Assembly: GCA_018228665.1 (NCBI GenBank)
Contig: CP073692.1
Coordinates: 2,678,046-2,742,045, forward strand
DNA length: 64,000 nt
Reading direction: 5' to 3'
Source of the DNA: Faecalicatena sp. Marseille-Q4148
GTDB taxonomy: Bacteria > Bacillota > Clostridia > Lachnospirales > Lachnospiraceae
Position numbers and translations under genes: made by a program. The notes beneath the pieces were generated by a model. The model made no database searches. It was not told where the DNA came from and was given only the letters and a program-made list of their open reading frames with translations. Shown piece after piece: positions 18,016 through 27,369 of the stretch (position 1 is the first letter of the stretch; every line of letters starts with the position of its first letter).

Positions 18016-19172
18016 TGGCTAAGATACTAATTAAAGGTGGAACACTTTACACAATGACTGATGATGAGAAGAATATTTTTCAGGGAGATATTCTTCTGGA
18101 AAACGGAAAGATCAAAGCAGTAGCAGAACAGATCGAAGATGCTGATGCTGAGATAATTGATGCAGCAGGATGTTATGTGCTTCCGGGATTAATCGATGCA
18201 CATTCTCACATTGGATTATTTGATTTTAATCATGATAAAAGTGTTGACGATGCCAATGAAATGACAGATCCGGTATCGGCGGCAGTTGATGCGCGATATG
18301 GTATGAATCCAAAGGCAAGAGAATTGAAAGTTGCTTATGAACATGGAATTACGTCAATCCTCTTTACACCGGGAAGCGGAGATGTTTTTTGCGGACAGCC
18401 ATTTGTCGGAAAGACATATGGAGACAATATTTTTGAAATGACGGTAAAGGCTCCGGCAGCAGTCAAAATCGCGCTTGGAGGAAATCCGAAAAATACATTT
18501 GGAGATATGAAACGTCTTCCGATGACCAGAATGGGAGTAGCGCATGTTCTTTGGGATACGTTACGAAAAGCAAAAGAATATCTGGATAAGAAAGAAAAGG
18601 GAGAAAAACAGCCGTATGATGCAAATATGGAAGCAATTATCCCGGCGCTGCGAGGAGAGATCCCTTGTAAGATCCACTGTACACAGTACGATATGCTGAC
18701 AGCGATTGAAGTTGCAAAAGCGTATGGCGTGCGGTTTTCTCTGGAGCATGCATGGGGAGCAACAGATTATCTTGATGAGATTGCAGAAAGCGGCTGTGAC
18801 ATTTGTTATGGACCGATCGCTACCTACCGTTCTCCGGGAGAACGCCGTAAAGTAGATGTAGAGGCCGTAAAGATGTTGGATGACCGCGGAGTAAATGTTG
18901 CGATTATTACAGATTCTCCTATTCTGAGCGAGGAGTCTTTATATCACCATATTGGTGAGGCAGTGCGCGAGGGATTATCACAGGAGCGGGCAGTGCGTAT
19001 GGTTACGATCAATCCGGCCAGACAGCTTGGATTGGAAGATCGTCTTGGAAGTCTGGAAGCAGGAAAAGATGCGGATGTGATTGTGATGAAAGGTCGTCTT
19101 GGACTTGATACAGACGCAAAAGTTTTGTACACAATTATGGATGGAAATGTGATCTATCGCAGGGAAGTCTAG
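18015..19172 (+). CDS. Amidohydrolase-superfamily enzyme with intact metal site
   Basis: 385 residues, imidazolonepropionase/dihydroorotase-like superfamily. Metal ligands seen: HxH in GLIDAHSHIG (about 56-65), histidines in KIHCTQYD and SLEHAWG (about 220-245), and the aspartate of ITDSP (about 297). The C-terminal signature LEAGKDADVIV is present. The start overlaps the preceding pseudoenzyme gene by one base, so the two are made together, possibly as a heteromer. It follows the Opp importer, which suggests a cyclic or modified peptide or an amide substrate, but the substrate cannot be named from sequence. Confidence 0.85.
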   Translation: MAKILIKGGTLYTMTDDEKNIFQGDILLENGKIKAVAEQIEDADAEIIDAAGCYVLPGLIDAHSHIGLFDFNHDKSVDDANEMTDPVSAAVDARYGMNPKARELKVAYEHGITSILFTPGSGDVFCGQPFVGKTYGDNIFEMTVKAPAAVKIALGGNPKNTFGDMKRLPMTRMGVAHVLWDTLRKAKEYLDKKEKGEKQPYDANMEAIIPALRGEIPCKIHCTQYDMLTAIEVAKAYGVRFSLEHAWGATDYLDEIAESGCDICYGPIATYRSPGERRKVDVEAVKMLDDRGVNVAIITDSPILSEESLYHHIGEAVREGLSQERAVRMVTINPARQLGLEDRLGSLEAGKDADVIVMKGRLGLDTDAKVLYTIMDGNVIYRREV

Positions 19173-19195
19173 GTAATACAAAAGTTTTATAAAAT

Positions 19196-19262
19196 AAAAA
19201 CTGTGGCATGCAGCCGGAGAATGTTTGAGAATTTCTCCCGACAGTATGCCGCAGTTTTTTGT
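19196..19262. terminator. Bidirectional terminator between the amidohydrolase and tetR genes
   Basis: Outer stem AAAACTGTGGCATGC / GTATGCCGCAGTTTT with an inner CGGGAGAAA-type stem, A-run on the left and T6 on the right. It serves both convergent genes. Confidence 0.8.
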
Positions 19263-19265
19263 TTG

Positions 19266-19904
19266 TTAAGGCTGTGAAATAGAAGAAAACAGTCCATCCA
19301 GATAGGTTCCGATGGAACGTCTCAGATTTGCCTCGATGTCAGGCTGTCCTGAGCGCATGCTCCATTCAAATACATTTCCGATGACAAGCATGCGGATATC
19401 GGTTGTAACCTCCTCCAGATTCAGCGTATCCGGAAGAATATGATTGGCAATGGCTTTTTCCAGATAAGAGCGGACTGTTAGGATCGGATAAGGACGTTCC
19501 GTACGGCTCTCAGGGTTCAAAGCCTGATTTTTAGGCGTATAGTAACTGGCAAGAAAATCGACTCCCAGTTCACGGCAGTAGGAAGCATAATTCAAGTATA
19601 CACGGATAATCTGTTCTCTGGCTTCTGAAAGAGAATTAGGAGCAGAGGAAAGTTCCGGCGGCAAAGCGGGCTGTTCTTCGATATAGTAGGAAAGCAGATC
19701 ATCTTTTGTCTGAAAATGATGATAGAAGCTGCCGTTAGATACACCGGCCTCTTCGCATATATTTTTAATCGAGAGTGCTTCATAGCCTCTTTTTTGTAAA
19801 ATAGTTTTGGCAGCCTGGAAAATACGAGCCTTAGTCCGCTGTGATTTCAGCTGCTGCCTGGAAAGTCCGTTTTCATTCTCGTCAATAGCAATAGAGTTAT
19901 TCAT
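19266..19904 (-). CDS. TetR/AcrR-family transcriptional regulator
   Basis: 212 residues. The N-terminal HTH is typical: RIFQAAKTILQKRGYEALSI, then NICEEAGVSNGSFYHHFQTKDDLL (about residues 27-72). The ligand domain is not assignable. GGAGGG precedes the ATG. It is transcribed divergently from tex and convergent with the amidohydrolases. Its target may be itself or the tex promoter. Confidence 0.88.
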   Translation of the reverse strand: MNNSIAIDENENGLSRQQLKSQRTKARIFQAAKTILQKRGYEALSIKNICEEAGVSNGSFYHHFQTKDDLLSYYIEEQPALPPELSSAPNSLSEAREQIIRVYLNYASYCRELGVDFLASYYTPKNQALNPESRTERPYPILTVRSYLEKAIANHILPDTLNLEEVTTDIRMLVIGNVFEWSMRSGQPDIEANLRRSIGTYLDGLFSSISQP

Positions 19905-19934
19905 GGCTCTTACCCTCCAACATTATGATATATA

Positions 19935-19963
19935 ACTATAGCATAGCTTAGAGGAAAAGACAA
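19935..19963 (-). promoter_or_regulatory. Promoter of the tetR-type gene
   Basis: On the - strand TTGTCT (19963-19958), 17 nt, TATAGT (19940-19935), about 30 nt upstream of the ATG. Confidence 0.5.
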
Positions 19964-19992
19964 GAAAAGAGAGTAAGCTCTGTTTTGCTGTC

Positions 19993-20021
19993 TTGCACAG
20001 AGAGAAAGTTCGGGATATAAT
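19993..20021 (+). promoter_or_regulatory. Promoter of tex
   Basis: TTGCAC (19993-19998), 17 nt, TATAAT (20016-20021), 65 nt before the chosen ATG. It is only 30 bp from the divergent regulator promoter. Confidence 0.6.
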
Positions 20022-20086
20022 GAAGTAAGAATGCGCTCAGAAGAGTCTGGCAGGCATTGAAAAGTTATGAGGAAAGGCAAGAACAT

Positions 20087-22240
20087 ATGGACATTAATCA
20101 AAAACTGACAGAAGAATTGCAGGTAAAGCAATGGCAGATAGATGCAGCAGTAAAACTCATTGATGAAGGAAATACGATTCCGTTTATCTCCAGATATCGT
20201 AAGGAGGCAACCGGCGCACTGAATGATGAGCAGCTTCGAAATCTCTTTGAGCGGCTTACCTATCTTCGAAATCTGGAAGAGAAAAAGGAACAGGTCATCG
20301 GAAGTATAAAGGAGCAGGGAAAACTTACGGATGAGCTGAAGAGACAGATTCTTGAAGCGGAGACACTTGTTGTTGTAGAAGATTTATATCGGCCGTATCG
20401 TCCAAAGAGGAGAACGAGAGCGACGATTGCAAAAGAAAAAGGGTTGGAACCATTAGCGGCACTGATTATGCTGCAAAATACAAAAGTACCATTGGAAGAA
20501 GCGGCAAAGGCGTATCTTTCAGAAGAAAAGGAAGTAAAGACTCAGGCAGATGCTATCCATGGAGCAATGGATATTCTTGCAGAATATATTTCTGATGAAG
20601 CGGATTACCGCATTTACATTCGTGATCTTACAATGAAACAGGGGAAACTTATTTCGACGGCTAAAAATCCGGAAGAGACTTCTGTGTATGAAATGTACTA
20701 TGAATTTGAAGAACCGGTAAGTCGTCTGGCCGGTCACCGTATACTGGCGCTGAACAGAGGGGAAAAAGAGAAAGTGCTGACTGTCAAAATTGAAGCACCG
20801 GAGGAGAAGATTTTACAGTATCTTGAGAAAAAAGTTATTTCTTCTTCAAATCCATATACGACACCTGTGCTAAAAGAGGTGATCGAAGACAGTTATAAAC
20901 GTCTGATCGGACCTGCGATCGAAAGGGAAATCCGAAACGAGTTAACAGAAAAAGCAGAAGACGGTGCGATCAGTGTGTTTGGAAAGAATCTTCAGCAGCT
21001 TTTAATGCAGCCGCCGATTGTTGGACAGGTGGTGCTCGGATGGGATCCGGCGTTTCGTACCGGATGTAAACTGGCTGTTGTAGATGCTACAGGAAAAGTG
21101 CTGGATACGACAGTTATTTATCCGACTGCGCCGACGACGCCTGCAAAGATCGCAGCAGCAAAAGATACGTTGAAAAAACTAATTAAAACATATCATGTAA
21201 CATTGATTTCGGTTGGAAATGGAACGGCGTCCAGAGAATCTGAACAGATTATTGTGGAACTTTTAAAAGAGATTCCTGAGAAAGTGCAGTATGTTATTGT
21301 AAATGAAGCAGGGGCTTCCGTCTATTCTGCAAGTAAACTTGCAACAGAAGAATTCCCGAATTTTGATGTGGGACAAAGAAGTGCGGCATCAATCGCAAGA
21401 CGGCTTCAGGATCCGCTGGCAGAGCTTGTGAAGATCGATCCGAAGTCTATTGGCGTTGGACAATATCAGCATGATATGAACCAGAAGAAGTTAAGCGAAG
21501 CGCTTTCCGGTGTTGTGGAAGATTGTGTAAACCGGGTGGGAGTAGACTTAAATACAGCTTCTGCACCATTGCTGTCATATATTTCCGGCATCAGCGGTAC
21601 AATTGCTAAAAACATTGTTGCATATCGGGAGGAAAATGGAAGCTTTACTGACCGAAAACAGCTTTTAAAAGTAGCAAAGCTTGGCCCGAAGGCATTTGAA
21701 CAGTGCGCCGGATTTATGCGGATTCAAGGGGGCAAGAATCCACTTGATGGAACAAGTGTACATCCGGAATCTTATGGGGCAGCAGAAAAATTGCTGGAGA
21801 AGCAAGGATTTGCAGCGGAAGATATCGCAGCAGGAAAGCTTGTGGGATTATCCCGCACGATCAAAGATTACAGGAAATTGTCTGAAGAGCTTGGTGTTGG
21901 AGAGATTACGCTTAGAGATATTGTAAAAGAACTGGAGAAACCGGCAAGAGATCCGCGAGATGAGATGCCGAAACCGATTCTTCGCACAGATGTGTTAGAA
22001 ATGAAAGATCTGACGCCTGGAATGGTTTTGAAAGGCACTGTCAGAAATGTAATTGACTTTGGTGTATTTGTGGATATTGGGGTACACCAGGATGGACTTG
22101 TGCATATTTCACAAATTACTGATAAGAAATTTATCAAACATCCAATGGAAGTTGTGAGCGTAGGAGATATTGTAGAAGTGAAAGTAATGAGCGTAGATCT
22201 GGAGAAAAAGCGAATTCAGCTTACGATGAAAGGAATTTAG
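20087..22240 (+). CDS. tex: Tex family S1 RNA-binding protein
   Basis: 717 residues from the ATG at 20087, preceded by GAGGAAAGG; a TTG at 20057 in the same frame is less likely. The order is that of Tex: helical N-terminus (IPFISRYRKEATG), a YqgF/RNase-H-like domain (LGWDPAFRTGCKLAVVD, GNGTASRESEQ), helix-hairpin-helix region (GVDLNTASAPLLSYISGI) and a C-terminal S1 domain (GMVLKGTVRNVIDFGVFVDIG). Tex proteins bind nucleic acid and act in transcription or RNA quality control. tsaE starts 12 bp downstream and may be cotranscribed. Confidence 0.95.
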   Translation: MDINQKLTEELQVKQWQIDAAVKLIDEGNTIPFISRYRKEATGALNDEQLRNLFERLTYLRNLEEKKEQVIGSIKEQGKLTDELKRQILEAETLVVVEDLYRPYRPKRRTRATIAKEKGLEPLAALIMLQNTKVPLEEAAKAYLSEEKEVKTQADAIHGAMDILAEYISDEADYRIYIRDLTMKQGKLISTAKNPEETSVYEMYYEFEEPVSRLAGHRILALNRGEKEKVLTVKIEAPEEKILQYLEKKVISSSNPYTTPVLKEVIEDSYKRLIGPAIEREIRNELTEKAEDGAISVFGKNLQQLLMQPPIVGQVVLGWDPAFRTGCKLAVVDATGKVLDTTVIYPTAPTTPAKIAAAKDTLKKLIKTYHVTLISVGNGTASRESEQIIVELLKEIPEKVQYVIVNEAGASVYSASKLATEEFPNFDVGQRSAASIARRLQDPLAELVKIDPKSIGVGQYQHDMNQKKLSEALSGVVEDCVNRVGVDLNTASAPLLSYISGISGTIAKNIVAYREENGSFTDRKQLLKVAKLGPKAFEQCAGFMRIQGGKNPLDGTSVHPESYGAAEKLLEKQGFAAEDIAAGKLVGLSRTIKDYRKLSEELGVGEITLRDIVKELEKPARDPRDEMPKPILRTDVLEMKDLTPGMVLKGTVRNVIDFGVFVDIGVHQDGLVHISQITDKKFIKHPMEVVSVGDIVEVKVMSVDLEKKRIQLTMKGI

Positions 22241-22252
22241 GTTGGTGGCAGA

Positions 22253-22678
22253 ATGATAATAGAGACGAGAAGTGCCGAAGAAACATTTGAAGTAGGAAGA
22301 AAAATAGGAGAAGAGGCAAACGCCGGACAAGTGTTTACGTTGATCGGAGATCTTGGTGTGGGGAAAACCGTATTTACACAGGGACTTGCAAAAGGACTTG
22401 GAATAGAAGAACCGATCAGCAGCCCGACATTTACAATTGTGCAGGTTTATGAGGACGGGCGTCTTCCTTTTTACCACTTCGACGTATATCGAATCGGAGA
22501 TGTGGAAGAGATGGAAGAAATCGGTTATGAAGACTACTTTTATGGAGAAGGTGTAACGCTGATTGAGTGGTCGAACCTGATTGAAGAAATACTTCCGAAA
22601 CAGCGCACGGAAATTGTGATTGAAAAAGATCTGTCAAATGGATTTGATTACCGGAAGATTACGGTTGAAGTCATGTGA
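22253..22678 (+). CDS. tsaE: tRNA t6A biosynthesis ATPase TsaE
   Basis: 141 residues, normal for TsaE (YjeE). The Walker A loop GDLGVGKTVF (about 33-43), the conserved ISSPTFTIVQVY and HFDVYRI segments, and the IEWSNLI motif are all present. TsaE works with TsaB and TsaD (both nearby at 22.8 and 25.2 kb) to add the threonylcarbamoyl group to A37 of ANN-decoding tRNAs. Confidence 0.95.
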   Translation: MIIETRSAEETFEVGRKIGEEANAGQVFTLIGDLGVGKTVFTQGLAKGLGIEEPISSPTFTIVQVYEDGRLPFYHFDVYRIGDVEEMEEIGYEDYFYGEGVTLIEWSNLIEEILPKQRTEIVIEKDLSNGFDYRKITVEVM

Positions 22679-22690
22679 CGAAGGATGACG

Positions 22691-22720
22691 TTGACGCAGA
22701 CTTTCTTCCTGGGATATAAT
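22691..22720 (+). promoter_or_regulatory. Promoter upstream of tsaB
   Basis: TTGACG (22691-22696), 18 nt, TATAAT (22715-22720), 45 nt before the tsaB ATG, so tsaB-rimI can be transcribed apart from tex-tsaE. Confidence 0.55.
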
Positions 22721-22765
22721 ATGCGCATAAAATAACAATAAATATGATAGAAAGAAGTGAAGAAC

Positions 22766-23473
22766 ATGCGTATTTTAGCGTTGGACAGTTCTGGGCTGAC
22801 GGCAACGATTGCAGTTATGGAAGAGACTCAGACTGTTGCAGAATATACAGTGAATTATAAGAAAACTCATTCGCAGACGCTTTTGCCAATGCTTGATGAA
22901 GTAGCGAAGATGATCGAACTTGATCTGGATACCATTGATGCAATTGCTGTTTCCGGAGGTCCGGGATCTTTTACCGGACTTAGAATCGGTTCTGCCACGG
23001 CGAAAGGGCTTGGGCTTGCTCTTGGGAAACCGCTGATTCATATTCCGACGGTGGATGGTTTAGCCTATAATCTTTATGGATGCAAAGGTGTCATCTGCCC
23101 TATGATGGATGCGAGAAGAAATCAAGTCTATACAGGAATCTATCGCTTTGAGGAGGAATTTGAGACGGTAGTACCGCAGGAAGCAGTTGCAGTATCTGAA
23201 CTTGTAGAACAGCTGAATCAGCTTGGAGAGCCGGTAACATTTCTTGGAGATGGAGTACCTGTTTACGAAGAGATGTTGAGAGAAGGATTGAAGGTAGCGT
23301 ATCGTTTTGCACCGCCGCATTTGAATCGGCAGAGAGCGGCAGCAGTCGGAACTCTGGCAATGAGATATCTGAGAGAGGGAAGAACTGAAACAGCGGCAGA
23401 GCATGAGCCGGATTATCTTCGAGTATCTCAGGCTGAACGGGAACGGGCAGAACGAGAAGGGAAAAATCTATAA
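22766..23473 (+). CDS. tsaB: tRNA t6A biosynthesis protein TsaB
   Basis: 235 residues starting MRILALDSSG, the usual TsaB N-terminus; a GTG three codons upstream (22757) is possible but less typical. It shows the ASKHA-like fold motifs TVNYKKTHSQTLLPM and SGGPGSFTGLRIG. TsaB (YeaZ) dimerises with TsaD to form the t6A-transferase core. rimI follows 56 bp downstream, the same order as in many Firmicutes. Confidence 0.93.
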   Translation: MRILALDSSGLTATIAVMEETQTVAEYTVNYKKTHSQTLLPMLDEVAKMIELDLDTIDAIAVSGGPGSFTGLRIGSATAKGLGLALGKPLIHIPTVDGLAYNLYGCKGVICPMMDARRNQVYTGIYRFEEEFETVVPQEAVAVSELVEQLNQLGEPVTFLGDGVPVYEEMLREGLKVAYRFAPPHLNRQRAAAVGTLAMRYLREGRTETAAEHEPDYLRVSQAERERAEREGKNL

Positions 23474-23529
23474 GAAGATAAAGAAAGGTCTGTTTTCAGA
23501 GAATCGTAGAGAAAGTAAGAGGCGTACAG

Positions 23530-23997
23530 ATGCAAAGGTGGTATGTAGAACCTACAGAGGAGCGTGAGATTGCAGCAATCGCGCAATTGGAAAAAGAAAT
23601 TTTTCCTGATGCCTGGAGTGAAAGGGCAGTGAAGGAATCGTGGATACAGAATCAGACAATACTGCTGACATTGCGCGAAGGTGCAGAGAAACGCGTAATC
23701 GGATATGCAATTCTCTATTATGTGCTTGACGAGGCAGAGATTGCAAGAATCGCTGTCCGAAGTGAGACGAGAAGATGCGGTGCAGGGACATATCTCTTTT
23801 CAGAAATTTTGAGAATATGTAAGGAAAAGCAGATCGCAAAGATTCTGCTTGACGTAAGACAGAGCAATCAAGCGGCCATTGCGTTTTATCGAAGGCAGGG
23901 GTTTGCGGAAGATGGGATTCGTAAATGTTTTTATGAGCATCCGAAGGAAGATGCCGTTTTAATGAGTATGGAAACAGACTGCCAGATTATGCATTAG
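23530..23997 (+). CDS. rimI: Ribosomal protein S18 alanine N-acetyltransferase
   Basis: 155 residues with the GNAT fold. It has a RIAVRSETRRCGAGTYLF acetyl-CoA segment (the R/QxxGxG/A loop, somewhat degenerate as RRCGAG) and the RimI-type LDVRQSNQAAIAFYRRQGF motif. Position directly after tsaB supports RimI over other GNATs. It acetylates the N-terminal alanine of S18 in the family's known members. Confidence 0.85.
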   Translation: MQRWYVEPTEEREIAAIAQLEKEIFPDAWSERAVKESWIQNQTILLTLREGAEKRVIGYAILYYVLDEAEIARIAVRSETRRCGAGTYLFSEILRICKEKQIAKILLDVRQSNQAAIAFYRRQGFAEDGIRKCFYEHPKEDAVLMSMETDCQIMH

Positions 23998-24074
23998 TTC
24001 CCAGTGGGAATTTTGTTTTTATTCTTATATAATGAAGCTGTAACGAAAGAATACAGTTTTTCAGGAGGAATCAT

Positions 24075-24305
24075 ATGCGTAATTATACAGTGAAAGAGAC
24101 AAAAGAACTTACGAAAATTATATGTAACAGATGTGGGAAAGAAATTCCGGTCAGCAATGGGATTCCGGCAGAAGACGTACTTTCAGTGGAGAAGCGTTGG
24201 AATTACTTCTCAAACAAAGACAATGAAGAACATGCATTTGATCTGTGTGAGAAGTGCTATGATGAACTGGTTTCGGGATTTCGGATACCGATAGAGAGGA
24301 AATAG
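24075..24305 (+). CDS. Small protein with two CxxC pairs (putative zinc ribbon)
   Basis: 76 residues. CNRCGKEIP near the N-terminus and CEKCYDELV near the C-terminus form a four-cysteine zinc-ribbon-like arrangement. The acidic middle part has no known motif. Strong AGGAGGAA ribosome site. It lies 5 bp before the RNase Z gene, so both are probably made from one message. The function is not known to me. Confidence 0.75.
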   Translation: MRNYTVKETKELTKIICNRCGKEIPVSNGIPAEDVLSVEKRWNYFSNKDNEEHAFDLCEKCYDELVSGFRIPIERK

Positions 24306-24310
24306 AAAAC

Positions 24311-25222
24311 ATGCTGGATGTTTGTTTATTAGGTACGGGAGGGATGATGCCCCTCCCATACCGCTGGCTGACTGCGCTGATGATGAGATTTAATGGCAGC
24401 AGCCTTCTGATTGACTGTGGCGAGGGAACACAGATTGCTATTAAAGAAAAAGGATGGAGTTTTAAACCGATTGATGTAATCTGTTTTACGCATTATCACG
24501 GAGATCATATCAGTGGGCTTCCGGGCCTGCTCTTAACGATGGGGAATGCGGACAGGAAGGAACCGTTGACTTTAATTGGTCCAAGAGGACTGGAACGGGT
24601 TGTGAATTCATTGAGAGTGATTGCGCCGGAACTTCCTTTCCCGATTATTTATAAAGAGATCACAGAACCGGAGCAGATATTTGAGATGAATGGTTATCGT
24701 CTGAAAGCATTTCGAGTGAACCATAATGTGATTTGCTATGGTTATACATTGGAGATTGACCGTGCCGGCAAGTTTGATGTGGCGCGGGCTGAGGCAAATG
24801 CCATTCCAAAGATGTTCTGGAAGCATCTGCAGAAGGGTGAGACAGTAGAAGATGCAGGGAAAGTTTATACACCGGATATGGTTCTGGGACCTGCACGAAA
24901 AGGAATTAAGCTTACATATACAACCGATACACGGCCAACGAATTCTATACGTGAGAATGCGGTGGACTCGGATCTTTTTATATGCGAAGGCATGTACGGA
25001 GAGAAAGAGAAGGCTCATAAAGCAGTGGAATATAAACATATGACATTTTATGAAGCTGCTCAGCTTGCTAAAGAGGCTCAGGTAAAAGAAATGTGGCTAA
25101 CACATTATAGTCCGTCGCTGGCATATCCGGAAGATTATATGGAAGAAGTACGAAAGATATTCCCGGAGGCGAAAGCAGGAAGAGATCGTATGTCAGCAGA
25201 ACTTGGATTTGAAGAGAAGTAG
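24311..25222 (+). CDS. rnz: Ribonuclease Z
   Basis: 303 residues, short-form RNase Z. The metallo-beta-lactamase motif [13 protein letters not shown] (about 60-72), further ligand histidines ([19 protein letters not shown]) and TYTTDTRP are present. It cuts the 3' trailer from tRNA precursors. The genes around it (tsaB, tsaD, tRNA-Ser) share the tRNA-maturation theme. tsaD starts 13 bp after its stop. Confidence 0.93.
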   Translation: MLDVCLLGTGGMMPLPYRWLTALMMRFNGSSLLIDCGEGTQIAIKEKGWSFKPIDVICFTHYHGDHISGLPGLLLTMGNADRKEPLTLIGPRGLERVVNSLRVIAPELPFPIIYKEITEPEQIFEMNGYRLKAFRVNHNVICYGYTLEIDRAGKFDVARAEANAIPKMFWKHLQKGETVEDAGKVYTPDMVLGPARKGIKLTYTTDTRPTNSIRENAVDSDLFICEGMYGEKEKAHKAVEYKHMTFYEAAQLAKEAQVKEMWLTHYSPSLAYPEDYMEEVRKIFPEAKAGRDRMSAELGFEEK

Positions 25223-25235
25223 GAAGGCGTGGATT

Positions 25236-26264
25236 ATGAACAATACAAAAGATATTTTAATATTGGCGATTGAGAGTTCGTGTGATGAGACTGCGGCAGC
25301 AGTTGTAAAAAATGGACGTGAAGTACTCTCAAATGTTATTTCATCCCAGATTGAACTTCATAAATTATATGGTGGGGTTGTGCCTGAAATTGCATCAAGA
25401 AAGCATATAGAGAAGATTAACCAGGTGATTGAGGAAGCGCTTTCTGTTGCCGGAGTGACGTTGGATGATCTGGATGCCATTGGTGTGACATATGGTCCGG
25501 GGCTTGTGGGAGCGCTCCTTGTCGGGGTTGCGGAAGCAAAGGCGATTGCTTATGCAAAGAAACTTCCGTTAGTGGGCGTACATCATATAGAAGGGCATAT
25601 TTCGGCTAATTTTATTGAGAATAAAGAGTTGGAACCACCATTTGTCTGCCTTGTAGTATCCGGAGGGCATACACACCTTGTATGCGTAAAGGACTATGGG
25701 GAATATGAGATTCTCGGACGTACACGAGATGATGCGGCAGGAGAGGCTTTTGATAAAGTAGCCAGAGCCATTGGGCTTGGGTATCCGGGAGGGCCAAAGA
25801 TTGATAAATTATCAAAAGAAGGAAATCCGGATGCAATTGCATTTCCGAGAGCACATATTGACGGAGCAGAGTATGACTTTAGCTTTAGCGGAGTGAAATC
25901 CGCAGTGCTGAATTATATTAACGGCTGTGCTATGAAAGGACAGGAATATAATCGTGCAGATATCGCAGCTTCTTTTCAGAAGGCAGTTGTGGATGTGCTT
26001 GTGGCAAATGCGATGCATGCAGTAGAACAGTATGGCTTAAAGAAATTTGCAATCGCAGGAGGGGTGGCATCCAATAGCACACTTCGCGCGGCAATGAAAG
26101 AAGCATGCGAAAGCCGGGGAATAGCGTTTTATTATCCGTCTCCGATTCTCTGTACAGATAATGCTGCCATGATTGGAGCGGCAGCTTATTATGAATTTAT
26201 CAAGGGAACACGTCATGGATGGGATTTGAATGCAGTTCCGAATCTGAAACTTGGAGAAAGATAA
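25236..26264 (+). CDS. tsaD: tRNA N6-adenosine threonylcarbamoyltransferase TsaD
   Basis: 343 residues from the ATG at 25236, which follows AGGAAGG; the frame opens earlier (25203) inside rnz, but without a ribosome site. TsaD signatures: [13 protein letters not shown] at the N-terminus, the metal-binding [11 protein letters not shown] (HxxxH), SGGHTHLV and [10 protein letters not shown]. It transfers the threonylcarbamoyl group to A37 with TsaB and TsaE. Confidence 0.96.
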   Translation: MNNTKDILILAIESSCDETAAAVVKNGREVLSNVISSQIELHKLYGGVVPEIASRKHIEKINQVIEEALSVAGVTLDDLDAIGVTYGPGLVGALLVGVAEAKAIAYAKKLPLVGVHHIEGHISANFIENKELEPPFVCLVVSGGHTHLVCVKDYGEYEILGRTRDDAAGEAFDKVARAIGLGYPGGPKIDKLSKEGNPDAIAFPRAHIDGAEYDFSFSGVKSAVLNYINGCAMKGQEYNRADIAASFQKAVVDVLVANAMHAVEQYGLKKFAIAGGVASNSTLRAAMKEACESRGIAFYYPSPILCTDNAAMIGAAAYYEFIKGTRHGWDLNAVPNLKLGER

Positions 26265-26290
26265 ACGTATCGATAGCGGAGGAGATTCAG

Positions 26291-26998
26291 ATGGGAAAAA
26301 ACAGGTGTGCAGCAATTGTTCTTGCTGCCGGTCAGGGTAAACGAATGGGTACCAAGATTCAAAAACAATATCTTGAATTGAATGGAAAGCCGGTAGTGTA
26401 TTATTCACTGGCGGTGTTTGAAAAGTCACCTTTGATTGATGAAATTATCCTTGTGGTTGGCAAGGATCAAGAAACATATTGTCGCCGGGAGATTGTAGAC
26501 AGATACGGTTTTCAGAAAGTAAAGCAGATTGTAGAAGGTGGAGCAGAACGATATCATTCTGTCTATCATGGACTTTGCAGTGTGAATAAAGCGACAGACT
26601 ATGTATTTATTCACGATGGAGCGCGCCCGTTTGTGAATGAAGAAATGATCGAGAGAGCGTATGAGATGGTCTGCGTGGAAGGAGCCTGCGTTGTAGGAAT
26701 GCCGGTAAAAGATACGATTAAAATTGTGGATGAACAATTATATGCAAGGGAAACTCCGCCGCGCAAAGACGTGTGGCTCGTACAGACTCCACAGGTATTT
26801 TCGTATCAGCTCGTTATGGAGGCGTATCAAAAGCTTCTGGAACGGGAAGGGGATCTGACCGTGCAGGTGACAGATGATGCTATGGTTGTAGAGGTGATTC
26901 TGGGGCATCCGGTCAAAATGGCGAAGGGATCTTATGAGAATATCAAGATTACAACACCTGAAGATTTAAAGACAGCAACAGCATTTATGGCAGAATGA
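26291..26998 (+). CDS. ispD: 2-C-methyl-D-erythritol 4-phosphate cytidylyltransferase
   Basis: 235 residues from the ATG at 26291, chosen for the GGAGGAG site upstream. The nucleotidyltransferase loop AAIVLAAGQGKRMG, KQYLELNGKPV, HDGARPFV and the C-terminal DDAMVVE...KITTPEDL are all typical of IspD, which makes CDP-ME in the MEP isoprenoid pathway. No other MEP gene is adjacent. It is the last gene of the tsaD-containing stretch before the tRNA-Ser promoter. Confidence 0.94.
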   Translation: MGKNRCAAIVLAAGQGKRMGTKIQKQYLELNGKPVVYYSLAVFEKSPLIDEIILVVGKDQETYCRREIVDRYGFQKVKQIVEGGAERYHSVYHGLCSVNKATDYVFIHDGARPFVNEEMIERAYEMVCVEGACVVGMPVKDTIKIVDEQLYARETPPRKDVWLVQTPQVFSYQLVMEAYQKLLEREGDLTVQVTDDAMVVEVILGHPVKMAKGSYENIKITTPEDLKTATAFMAE

Positions 26999-27041
26999 CA
27001 TCCTGATAATTATAGTAAAATAAAAAAATGTAAAAAAGTTA

Positions 27042-27070
27042 TTGACATTATAGTTATACTGTGATAAGAT
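27042..27070 (+). promoter_or_regulatory. Promoter of the first tRNA-Ser gene
   Basis: TTGACA (27042-27047), 17 nt, TAAGAT (27065-27070), 48 nt before the tRNA. Confidence 0.7.
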
Positions 27071-27117
27071 ACATCTTGTCTTGAGCGGAACACTTAAGAC
27101 AGACAACAACATATTGT

Positions 27118-27203
27118 GGAGAGGTATCGAAGTGGTCATAACGAGGCGGTCTTGAAAACCGTTTGTCCGAGAGGGCGCGTGGGTTCGAATCCCACCCTCT
27201 CCG
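27118..27203 (+). tRNA. tRNA-Ser (UGA)
   Basis: Class II tRNA with acceptor arms GGAGAGG / CCTCTCC, anticodon TGA within GGTCTTGAAAACCG, a long variable arm and T-arm GGGTTCGAATCCC. CCA is not encoded. A terminator follows at once. Confidence 0.95.
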
Positions 27204-27209
27204 TTGAAA

Positions 27210-27237
27210 AAAGAAATCCGAATGGATTTCTTTTTTT
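27210..27237 (+). terminator. Terminator of tRNA-Ser (UGA)
   Basis: Stem AAAGAAATCC / GGATTTCTTT with a GAAT loop and T-run. Confidence 0.85.
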
Positions 27238-27369
27238 GCGTGTATAAACAGTGCCTTTGGAATGCGCTTAGAAAAAACGAAATTTATGCGGAAACAATAG
27301 ATTTTTTCTCGGGAATTCAGTAAAATAAAAAAAGAGCGTGAAGAATTTCAAACGTGGAAAATAGAATTT

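Noticed and set aside
23998..24022. Terminator after rimI
   Set aside because: The TTCCC / GGGAA stem with a T-rich tail is too short (5 bp) to call with confidence.
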